Assembly: GCA_030746295.1 (NCBI GenBank) | Contig: JASLMY010000179.1 | Span: 1 to 10,181 of the forward strand | Length of the DNA stretch: 10,181 nt | Direction of reading: 5' to 3' | DNA from: Alphaproteobacteria bacterium | GTDB lineage: Bacteria > Pseudomonadota > Alphaproteobacteria > GCA-2731375 | Shown: positions 1 to 6,175 of the stretch, in pieces | Position numbering within the stretch: position 1 is the stretch's first letter | Layout of the letters: the number at the start of each line of letters is the position of its first letter | Notes under the pieces: generated by a model | The model's database searches: none | What the model was told of the DNA's origin: nothing | Seen by the model: the letters and a program-made list of their open reading frames with translations, nothing else | Program-made: the position numbers and the translations under genes

Positions 1-55
1 TCTAACCGAAAACACTCCCAAAGTCCGACAGACTGCTAGGGGCGAAGGAACGAAC

Positions 56-826
56 ATGCGGTTTCAGGACAGGGTCGCGCTGATCACCGCCGCCGGCGCC
101 GGCATCGGCCGGGCCAGCGCCGAGATCATGGCCGCCGAGGGCGCGACGGTGGTCGCGGTCGACACCGATACCGAGCGGCTCGACACCCTCGGCCGTGACC
201 TCGAGAATGCCGCCGGCAAGGTCCGGCCCTGTCGCGCCGACGCCCTCGATTCCGCTGCGGTCCAGGCCCTGGTCGCCGAGACGGCCGAGGCGCTGGGCCG
301 GATCGATATTTTGGTAAATGCGGTCGGCGGCAGCACCATCATCGCCAATCCGGGCGCCGCCGTGGACGAGCTGACGGCGGCGGAGTGGCAGAAGATCGTC
401 GCCTTCAACCTGGACGGCATGTTCAACGTCACCAACGCCGTGGTGCCGCACATGAAGGCTCAGAAGCACGGCAAGATCGTCAACCTGGCCTCGATTGCCG
501 GTCGCGGCCTCAGCGTCAACAGCTCCAGCGCCTATGCCGCCGCCAAGGGCGGCGTCATCGCCTTCACGCGCAAGACCTCGATCGAACTCGGCCCCTTCGG
601 CATCACCGTCAACGCGATCGCGCCGAGCCGCACGCTGACCGAGCGGATCCGCCCCTTTTGGGACAAGATGAGCCCGGAAGATCAGGCCGAGGAAATCGCG
701 GCCGTGCCGCTTCGCCGCCTGCCGGACGCGATGGACCAGGCGCGGGTGGTGGCTTTCCTGGCTTCGTCGGATGCCGACTTCGTCACCGGCCTCACCATCG
801 ACGTCACCGGCGGGCTGTCGGGCTGA
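56..826 (+). CDS. SDR family NAD(P)-dependent oxidoreductase
   Basis: A 256-residue classical short-chain dehydrogenase/reductase, a cytosolic enzyme interconverting an alcohol and a carbonyl with NAD(P). The N-terminal Rossmann motif reads TAAGAGIG (residues 11-18), so the usual first glycine of TGxxxGxG is Ala12. Asp36 at the end of the second strand (VAVDTDTER) suggests NAD rather than NADP. The NNAG-type motif is NAVGG. The catalytic set is Ser146, Tyr160 and Lys164 (YAAAK), with 14 rather than the usual 13 residues between Ser and Tyr. The C-terminal VTGLTIDVTGG is typical of the family. The ATG at 56 is preceded by GAAGGA at 44-49, a good ribosome binding site. It converges on another SDR, whose stop lies 15 bases away. 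Family confidence is high; the substrate cannot be read, though the nearby Baeyer-Villiger monooxygenase makes a secondary alcohol plausible. Confidence 0.93.
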   Translation: MRFQDRVALITAAGAGIGRASAEIMAAEGATVVAVDTDTERLDTLGRDLENAAGKVRPCRADALDSAAVQALVAETAEALGRIDILVNAVGGSTIIANPGAAVDELTAAEWQKIVAFNLDGMFNVTNAVVPHMKAQKHGKIVNLASIAGRGLSVNSSSAYAAAKGGVIAFTRKTSIELGPFGITVNAIAPSRTLTERIRPFWDKMSPEDQAEEIAAVPLRRLPDAMDQARVVAFLASSDADFVTGLTIDVTGGLSG

Positions 827-841
827 GCCGCCGCCGGCGCG

Positions 842-1612
842 CTACTGCGCCGTCATGCCGCCGTCGATGACGAGCTCCGAGCCGGTCATCCAAGCAGACT
901 CGTCCGAGGCCAGGAAGAGGACGCCATTGGCGATGTCCTCCGCCGTGCCGAGACGGCCCATCGGCGTCTTGCCGACAAGCTCGGCGTTGAGCCCCGGATC
1001 GCTGAAGCGCTCGGCAGTCAAGGGCGTCATGGCGTAGCCCGGATGCACCGAGTTCACGCGAATGTTCTCCTTGGCGTATTGCAGCGCCGCGGTCTTGGTG
1101 AAGATGCGGATCGCCCCCTTGGCGGCCGAATAGGCCGGCGAGGTCGGGCTGCCGACGATGCCCATGATCGACGAGGTGTTGATGATCGAGCCGCCGCCGC
1201 CCTGGCGCATCGCCGGGATCGCATGCTTGGTGCCGAGAAAGACGCCCTTGGCATGCACCGAGAGCTCGAGGTCCCACTCCTCCTCGGTCATTTTCTCCAC
1301 CTTGGTCGGCACCGAGATGCCGGCGTTGTTGAAGACGACGTCGAGCCGCCCATAGGCGGCCATGGTATCGGCAATGACCCGTTGCCAGTCCGCTTCAGAG
1401 GTCACGTCCAGATGCTGGTAGCGGGCCTCGGCGCCGCCGTCGCGTAGCGCCTGGGCGGCGCGCTCGCCCAACTCGTCGCGAATGTCGGTCAGCACCACCT
1501 TGGCGCCCTCGCGCACGAAGAGGTGCGCGGCGGCACCGCCGAACCCCATCAGCTCGCCCTCGATCGCCGCCGCCGCGCCGGTCAAGAGCGCCACCTTGTC
1601 CTTGAGTCGCAT
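842..1612 (-). CDS. SDR family oxidoreductase with atypical glycine-rich loop
   Basis: A 256-residue short-chain dehydrogenase/reductase. Asp43 after the second strand (LTDI) suggests NAD. NNAG is at 95-98; the catalytic residues are Ser148, Tyr161 and Lys165 (YSAAK); PGYAMTPL and the C-terminal MTGSELVIDGG follow the family pattern. The dinucleotide loop is unusual. After TG at 11-12 the canonical GxG positions are Ala16 and Glu18, and about seven extra residues bring a second glycine cluster, GFGG (23-26), before the helix leading to FVREGAKV. I believe a minor SDR subgroup shares this form, so it is probably a natural variant and not damage; the rest of the protein is intact. The ATG at 1612 has GGGGGAAG just upstream on the minus strand. 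It is divergent from the nitroreductase-family gene and convergent with the first SDR, so it is probably transcribed alone. Confidence 0.92.
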   Translation of the reverse strand: MRLKDKVALLTGAAAAIEGELMGFGGAAAHLFVREGAKVVLTDIRDELGERAAQALRDGGAEARYQHLDVTSEADWQRVIADTMAAYGRLDVVFNNAGISVPTKVEKMTEEEWDLELSVHAKGVFLGTKHAIPAMRQGGGGSIINTSSIMGIVGSPTSPAYSAAKGAIRIFTKTAALQYAKENIRVNSVHPGYAMTPLTAERFSDPGLNAELVGKTPMGRLGTAEDIANGVLFLASDESAWMTGSELVIDGGMTAQ

Positions 1613-1850
1613 AGCTTCCCCCGCTCGATTGAGTGATCGTCGCCGACATCATGCGCGATTCAAGACCCGCCGCGCCATACCTCGGCCGGGCACATGGTGA
1701 TGCTTTCGACCGAGCCGCGCCGCGACAGACCGCGTCTCTCGTTGGCGTCCCATCCTTTCGGACACCCATGTCTTGCGACGCGCGCTTGTGCCAAAGTCCT
1801 TCGATCGGGACCAAGCCGGCCGCGATGCCGGCGGCACGAGGGAGAGGGCG
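1613..1850. other. divergent intergenic region
   Basis: This 238-base gap separates the minus-strand SDR from the plus-strand nitroreductase-family gene, so it should hold promoters for both. I see the two ribosome binding sites (GGGGGAAG next to the SDR, GAGGGAGAGGG at 1838-1848) but no convincing -35/-10 pair. The nitroreductase frame stays open upstream to an ATG at 1773, but that extension is Arg-rich and lacks a comparable ribosome binding site, so I treat it as non-coding. Confidence 0.4.
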
Positions 1851-2285
1851 ATGACGGACTACATTCCACCCGCGATCGATTGGGTTCGCGAGCAAGTCGA
1901 GCTTTATGAGGGCAGCGGCGGCACCGAAGGCACGACGCTCAGAGACACAGGCCTGCCCTGCATCATCGTCACCCATCGGGGCAACAAGACCGGGGCGATC
2001 AGGAAAATCCCGTTGATGCGGGTCAAGGTCGAGGGCGGCTATGTGCTCGTCGGCTCCTATGGCGGCCGGGAGAAGAACCCCGTCTGGGTCTACAACCTGC
2101 GCGCCAATCCGGATGTGGAGATCCGCGACAAGACAGAGGTCTTGCCAATGCGGGTGCGCGAGGTGACGGACGATCCGGAACGCCAGCGCCTGTGGGAGGC
2201 CAGCGCCAAGGCCTTTCCGTCCTACGACGACTATCAGGCGAAGGCACCGAGAAAAATTCCGGTGTTCCTCGCCGAGCCGGTTTGA
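1851..2285 (+). CDS. deazaflavin (F420)-dependent nitroreductase-family protein
   Basis: A 144-residue protein of the DDN-like split beta-barrel flavoprotein family (nitroreductase / deazaflavin-dependent oxidoreductase). The family signature is clear: THRGNKTGAIRKIPL (41-55) corresponds to the basic TxGxKTGxxRxxPL cofactor-binding stretch, followed by GSYGG (68-72), NPVWVYNL (76-83) and ANPDVEI. Actinobacterial members use reduced coenzyme F420; members outside that group may use F420, FMN or another ligand, so the cofactor is not proven. The ATG at 1851 was chosen because GAGGGAGAGGG lies just upstream and the length matches the family; the upstream in-frame ATG at 1773 would add 26 atypical residues. 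The cupin begins 14 bases after its stop, indicating cotranscription. The substrate is unknown. Confidence 0.85.
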   Translation: MTDYIPPAIDWVREQVELYEGSGGTEGTTLRDTGLPCIIVTHRGNKTGAIRKIPLMRVKVEGGYVLVGSYGGREKNPVWVYNLRANPDVEIRDKTEVLPMRVREVTDDPERQRLWEASAKAFPSYDDYQAKAPRKIPVFLAEPV

Positions 2286-2299
2286 AACGGACCCAATTG

Positions 2300-2584
2300 A
2301 TGGAGCCGGAGGTGGACGAAGCCGAGTTTCGCGCCTACGCCAAAACCAACGGGTTTAGAGAGCCGGAGGCCCGCTCGCTGCCACCGAACAAGTTCTTCGA
2401 CACCCATGCGCATGACGAAGACCTGATCGTGCTGATCACTGGCGGCTCTTTCACCGTCGCTTACGGCGAGGAGAAGATCGTCTTCGGTGCCGGGGAAATG
2501 TGCCGGGTGGCGGCGGGCGTCGACCATACGGACACCGCCGGACCGGAGGGCGCGAGCTACATCCTCGCCTGGCGGGGAAGCTGA
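2300..2584 (+). CDS. small single-domain cupin protein
   Basis: A 94-residue protein consisting of little more than one cupin barrel. The first cupin motif is visible around FFDTHAHDEDLIVLITG (32-48), with His36, His38, Glu40 or Asp41 and the following glycine; the second is around FGAGEMCRVAAGVDH (62-76), with His76 as the last metal ligand. A bound divalent metal is therefore likely, but cupins this small range from isomerases and dioxygenases to pure binding proteins. It starts 14 bases after the nitroreductase-family stop on the same strand, so it is very likely in the same transcript. The ATG at 2300 has only a weak purine stretch upstream (GAAACGGA), consistent with translational coupling. 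An adjacent in-frame TTG at 2297 is less likely. A longer frame reaching back to 2192 overlaps the upstream gene and is not favoured. Confidence 0.82.
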   Translation: MEPEVDEAEFRAYAKTNGFREPEARSLPPNKFFDTHAHDEDLIVLITGGSFTVAYGEEKIVFGAGEMCRVAAGVDHTDTAGPEGASYILAWRGS

Positions 2585-2694
2585 GACGGCAAGAGCTCGC
2601 GGTCCGGAAGGCGGGCGATGGCGGGGGAAAGGGCCGTCGGCGCCCATGCCGGCCGAATTCAAGGCGTTCTTCCCCTCCATGCTGGCCACGGCGT

Positions 2695-2722
2695 TTGAGT
2701 CGCGGGCCGAATTGGCTACTCT
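2695..2722 (+). promoter_or_regulatory. weak sigma-70-like promoter candidate upstream of the monooxygenase
   Basis: In the 202-base gap before the monooxygenase, TTGAGT (2695-2700) and TACTCT (2717-2722) are separated by 16 bases. The match to the consensus is only partial (four and three of six). It is the best pair I can find, sits about 65 bases upstream of the start codon, and would allow the monooxygenase to be expressed apart from the cupin. It could be chance. Confidence 0.2.
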
Positions 2723-2786
2723 GCCAGCCGGGATCGATGCCGATCCTGACGATGTCGGTTGAAACATTGGCGGGCAGCAAGGAAAG

Positions 2787-4427
2787 ATGACGGCAGTCCA
2801 AGAAGTAGACGACCACATTGAAACGACCTCGATCCTGGATTTCGACGCCATCGTCGTCGGTGCCGGCATGTCGGGGATGTACCAGCTCTACCGTTTGCGG
2901 GAGAAGGGCTTGCGGGTGCGGGTCCTGGAGGCCGGGACCGGGGTCGGCGGCACCTGGTATTGGAATCGCTATCCGGGCGCCCGCTTCGATTCGGAGAGCT
3001 ATTCCTACGGCTATTCCTTTTCGCAAGAGCTGTTGGACGAATGGGATTGGAGCGAGCACTTCTCCGGCCAGCCGGAGATCGAGCGCTACTGCAACCTGGT
3101 CGCAGACAAGTTCGACCTGCGCCGGGATATCCAGTTCTCCGCCCGCGTCACGGCGGCCCATTTTGACGAGGACGGCCGTTTCTGGTCGGTCAGGCTGGCC
3201 GACGGCACGGCTTATCGCGCGCGCTTCCTGATCACGGGAATAGGCCTCTTGTCGGCGCCGACCATGCCGCGCTTCGTGGGCATCGACGATTTCCAGGGCC
3301 CGTGGTGCCACACCGGGCTCTGGCCCAAGCAGGGTATCGACTACGAGGGCAAGTGCGTCGCGGTGATCGGCACCGGCGCCAGCGGCGTGCAGGCGATCCA
3401 GGAGATCTCCAAGACCGCCGGCCACCTCACCGTCTTTCAGCGCCGGCCGAACTGGTGCACGCCGCTCCACAACCGGCCGATCTCGGACCAGGAGATGGCG
3501 GAGATCCGCGCCGGCTATCCGGAGCTGTTCGAGCTTTGCCGCCAGACCGCCGCCTGCTTCATCCACACCGTCGACCCGCGCGGCACCTTCGAGGTGACCG
3601 AAGAAGAACGGCTCGCCTTCTGGGAAGAGCGCTATGCCGGTCAGGGCTTCGGCATCTGGCAGGGCAATTTCCGCGACATGCTGACGGACCGCGAGGCGAA
3701 CCGGCTGATCTCGGACTTCGTCGCCGACAAGATCCGCCAGCGGGTCAAGGACCCCAAGATCGCCGAGCTGCTGATCCCCAAGGACCACGGCTTCGGCACA
3801 AGGCGGGTGCCGCAAGAGACCCACTATTACGAGGTCTACAACCAGCCGAACGTCGACCTCGTCAGCATGCTGGCGGAGCCGATCGAGCGGATCACACCGA
3901 CCGGAATCCGCACCGGCCGGCGCGACTACGAGGTCGATGTCATCCTCTACGCGACCGGCTTCGACGCCGTCACCGGCAGCTTTGACCGCATCGACATTCG
4001 CGGCACGGGCGGCCAGCGCCTCAAGGACAAATGGGCCGGCGGCCCCAGGACATTCGTCGGCGTCATGGTCGATGGCTTCCCCAACATGTTCATGCTCATG
4101 GGCCCCCACGCCGCACTGGGCAACAACCCGCGCAGCATCGAATACAACGTCGAGTGGGTGCGCGACCTGATCGGCCATATGGGCAAGCAGGGCGCGACCT
4201 CTGTCGAGGCCGGGCGCCAAGCGGTCGCCGAATGGAACGTCTTCGTTCACGAAAAGGCCGAGGGGCTGCTGTCGAACGAGATCGATTCCTGGATGACCGG
4301 CGTCAACATGAACGTCGAGGGCAAGCAGACCCGAACGGTGGTCCGCTACAGCGGCACAGCTCCTGAGTACCGCGCCAAGTGCGATGAGGTCGCCGCCGGC
4401 GGCTATCGCGAGCTGCGCTTTCACTAA
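2787..4427 (+). CDS. Baeyer-Villiger monooxygenase (cyclohexanone monooxygenase-like)
   Basis: A 546-residue flavoprotein, close to the roughly 540 residues of cyclohexanone monooxygenase. It should insert one oxygen atom of O2 next to a ketone carbonyl, giving an ester or lactone, using FAD and NADPH. An FAD Rossmann motif GAGMSG is at 25-30. The long fingerprint is complete, GGTWYWNRYPGARFD at 54-68. The diagnostic FxGxxxHxxxWP is met exactly by FQGPWCHTGLWP at 169-180. The NADPH Rossmann motif GTGASG is at 195-200. Arg340 (TRRVP before HYYEVYN) aligns by eye with the catalytic arginine of the family. ATGFDAVTG and GPHAALGNNP follow as expected. AAGGAAAG immediately precedes the ATG. It is on the same strand as the nitroreductase-family protein and cupin but 202 bases downstream. 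The class call is strong; the ketone substrate is unknown. Confidence 0.95.
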   Translation: MTAVQEVDDHIETTSILDFDAIVVGAGMSGMYQLYRLREKGLRVRVLEAGTGVGGTWYWNRYPGARFDSESYSYGYSFSQELLDEWDWSEHFSGQPEIERYCNLVADKFDLRRDIQFSARVTAAHFDEDGRFWSVRLADGTAYRARFLITGIGLLSAPTMPRFVGIDDFQGPWCHTGLWPKQGIDYEGKCVAVIGTGASGVQAIQEISKTAGHLTVFQRRPNWCTPLHNRPISDQEMAEIRAGYPELFELCRQTAACFIHTVDPRGTFEVTEEERLAFWEERYAGQGFGIWQGNFRDMLTDREANRLISDFVADKIRQRVKDPKIAELLIPKDHGFGTRRVPQETHYYEVYNQPNVDLVSMLAEPIERITPTGIRTGRRDYEVDVILYATGFDAVTGSFDRIDIRGTGGQRLKDKWAGGPRTFVGVMVDGFPNMFMLMGPHAALGNNPRSIEYNVEWVRDLIGHMGKQGATSVEAGRQAVAEWNVFVHEKAEGLLSNEIDSWMTGVNMNVEGKQTRTVVRYSGTAPEYRAKCDEVAAGGYRELRFH

Positions 4428-4485
4428 GAGAGCGGGGTCGTCGTACTCGGCCGAGCTCGATAGTGGCGAATTCGGCCGCGCTCTC
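4428..4485 (+). terminator. large inverted-repeat hairpin after the monooxygenase stop
   Basis: Starting directly after the TAA stop, GAGAGCG (4428-4434) and CGGCCGA (4448-4454) are both complementary to one continuous 3' arm, TCGGCCGCGCTCTC (4472-4485). The result is a two-part stem with a 13-base bulge on the 5' side and a 17-base loop. No T-run follows, so it is not a textbook intrinsic terminator. It could slow 3' degradation, reduce read-through into the decarboxylase gene, or act with Rho. Confidence 0.35.
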
Positions 4486-4571
4486 CGTCCCGACCGCCTA
4501 CGCGCTTGCCCGGTGGCCTCGGGTTCGCGCCACGATATTTCTTGCTACCGGCAGACGAGGGAGAAGAGCCA

Positions 4572-5783
4572 ATGGCCGCTGATCCGAGCTTTGGTGTCGA
4601 TGCTGACGGGTTGAGGGCGGCATTGGCGGCCCTGGAGAGGGACTATACCGGCGAGGCTGCAGAGGAGCTGCCGCCGGTGCTTCCTGAGACCGGCCTCGGT
4701 GAGGCGGCGGTGCTGGAGCGGTTGGCGCCGCTCGTGCTCGGCGGTGCCGCGCGCCTGGATACGCCGTTGGCGATGGCCCATATGGACCCGCCGACGCCCT
4801 GGATCACCTGGGCGCTGACGCTCTGGAACGCGCGGCTCAACCAGAACTTGCTGCACCCGGCGGTCTCGCCCTTCGCCCGCCAAGCGGAAGCGACGATGGT
4901 CGACTGGCTGGCGCCCACTTTCGGGATGGACGGCGGCCACATGACGCCCGGCTCCTCGGTCGCGAACCTGACGGCGCTCTGGGCGGCGCGCGACGTCGCC
5001 GGTGTCCGCCGGGTGGTGGCCTCGTCGTCGGCCCATCTCTCGATCGCCAAGGCGGCTCAAATCTTGGGGCTCGCCTACGAGGCCCTGCCCGTCGACGCGC
5101 AGGATCGCCTTATGGCATCAGAGTTCGGCGACCTGTCGGATGCCTGCCTCGTCCTGACCGCCGGCACTACCGGGACCGGGGCCATCGACCCGTTGTCGCC
5201 GTCGGCCGCCTGGACCCATGTCGATGCCGCCTGGGCGGGGCCGCTCAGGCTCTCCGACAGGCACAAGGGCATCCTGGGCGGCGTGGAGAGGGCGGACTCC
5301 GTCGTGGTCTCGGCCCACAAGTGGCTCTTTCAGCCCAAGGAATCCGCCTTCGTGCTGTTCCGGGACAGCGCCCGCGCCAACGCCGCCATCAGCTTCGGCG
5401 GCGCCTATCTGGCGGCGCCGAACGTCGGCATCCAGGGCTCGCACGGCGCGATGGCGATCCCGCTCATCGGCACCCTGATGGCCTGGGGACGGACCGGCCT
5501 GGCGCGTCGCATCGAGCTCTGCATGGCAAACGCGGTGGCTCTGGCCGAGGCCGTCGAGGGCAGCCCGGAGTTCGAGCTGTTCGCACCGCCCGAGAGTGGC
5601 GTCGTCGTCTTTCGCCCGCACGCTGGCGACGTCGCGGCCATGGCGGCGCGGCTTCCTCCGACGACGGTATCGACGACGGCGATCGACGGCGAGACCTGGC
5701 TGCGCTCGGTGGCCGCCAATCCGAACGTCGACATGGCGGCCCTCATCGGCTGCCTGTTGCCGGACCGGCGGCCGGCCGGCTGA
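4572..5783 (+). CDS. PLP-dependent group II decarboxylase-like protein
   Basis: A 403-residue fold-type I PLP enzyme related to aromatic-L-amino-acid, glutamate and diaminobutyrate decarboxylases. Seen in order: HMTPGSSVANLTAL, the PLP phosphate-binding region; SSSAHLSIAKAA, with His155 in the position that stacks on the cofactor ring; LTAGTTGTGAIDP; HVDAAWAG, with Asp218 pairing with the pyridine nitrogen; and SAHKWLFQP, with Lys250 as the Schiff-base lysine. The Asp-Lys distance of 32 equals that of DOPA decarboxylase. At 403 residues it is shorter than the usual 450-500, with a reduced C-terminal domain. The ATG at 4572 is preceded by GAGGGAGAAGAG (4557-4568); an upstream in-frame ATG at 4506 lacks such a site. 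It lies 144 bases after the monooxygenase on the same strand. The substrate is unknown, and related enzymes include carbon-carbon lyases and aldehyde-forming variants. Confidence 0.88.
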   Translation: MAADPSFGVDADGLRAALAALERDYTGEAAEELPPVLPETGLGEAAVLERLAPLVLGGAARLDTPLAMAHMDPPTPWITWALTLWNARLNQNLLHPAVSPFARQAEATMVDWLAPTFGMDGGHMTPGSSVANLTALWAARDVAGVRRVVASSSAHLSIAKAAQILGLAYEALPVDAQDRLMASEFGDLSDACLVLTAGTTGTGAIDPLSPSAAWTHVDAAWAGPLRLSDRHKGILGGVERADSVVVSAHKWLFQPKESAFVLFRDSARANAAISFGGAYLAAPNVGIQGSHGAMAIPLIGTLMAWGRTGLARRIELCMANAVALAEAVEGSPEFELFAPPESGVVVFRPHAGDVAAMAARLPPTTVSTTAIDGETWLRSVAANPNVDMAALIGCLLPDRRPAG

Positions 5784-5809
5784 ACCGCGACATCGGCTGC
5801 CGGCTCGAA

Positions 5810-6175
5810 TCATCTCCCCGGAATGTTGCGCCAGATACCGCGATCGTCGCGACAGGCCGTGCGCTGGCGGGCCGTGACCCGGGCCTCGCGGGGAAAGAGG
5901 CGTTGGTCATAGACCCGGCAATAGCGGCCGCCTTTCGTGCGGTAGGTCCGAACCGGCACGACCGCGCCGGCATTGCCGCTGGCGTCGTTGCGCCAAAAGG
6001 TCGAGGTGCCGCTGAGCCTGGTCTCGAGCGCCTTTTGAACCGCGCCGTTGGCCAGCCGGCGATCCTCGGCGTTCATCTCCACCGGTTCGGCGGCGCGGGC
6101 CGCAACGGTCGCGAGCCCGGCATGCAACACAAGCACGACAGAGAAGATACGCGAGCCCGAAAGGCGACGGCGCAT
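5810..6175 (-). CDS. small secreted two-cysteine protein (surface-antigen-like domain)
   Basis: A 121-residue protein with a signal peptide: a basic start (MRRRLSGSR), a hydrophobic core at about 10-26 and a likely cleavage near ARA-A (residue 28). The mature part has about 92 residues and contains two cysteines, Cys86 (GRYCRVY) and Cys108 (RTACRD), probably a disulfide in the periplasm or at the surface. The YCR...ACR...W pattern resembles the C-terminal domain of rickettsial-type 17 kDa / RT0821-Lpp0805 surface proteins. The same domain, with LSG, PVRT and both cysteines conserved, forms the periplasmic end of the anti-sigma factor at 8014-8667. The ATG at 6175 overlaps the Hint-gene stop by one base (TGATG), so translation is coupled. 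A TTG one codon upstream is an alternative start. Its function is unknown; its homology to the anti-sigma domain suggests a role in the same signal. Confidence 0.82.
   Translation of the reverse strand: MRRRLSGSRIFSVVLVLHAGLATVAARAAEPVEMNAEDRRLANGAVQKALETRLSGTSTFWRNDASGNAGAVVPVRTYRTKGGRYCRVYDQRLFPREARVTARQRTACRDDRGIWRNIPGR

Noticed and set aside
835..852. A perfect 6-base stem (CGGCGC/GCGCCG) between the two convergent SDR genes, considered as a terminator
   Set aside because: It is short, has no T-run on either side and overlaps the stop codon of the minus-strand SDR. Stems like this are common by chance in such GC-rich DNA.
1773..1850. In-frame N-terminal extension of the nitroreductase-family protein
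   Set aside because: The added 26 residues do not resemble the family, and the strong ribosome binding site is directly before 1851.
2451..4424. A 657-codon minus-strand open frame covering the monooxygenase gene
   Set aside because: It is antisense to a gene with complete Baeyer-Villiger fingerprints. Its Asp/Val/Leu/Ala/Gly-dominated translation is the usual mirror of GC-rich codon use, with no recognisable domain.
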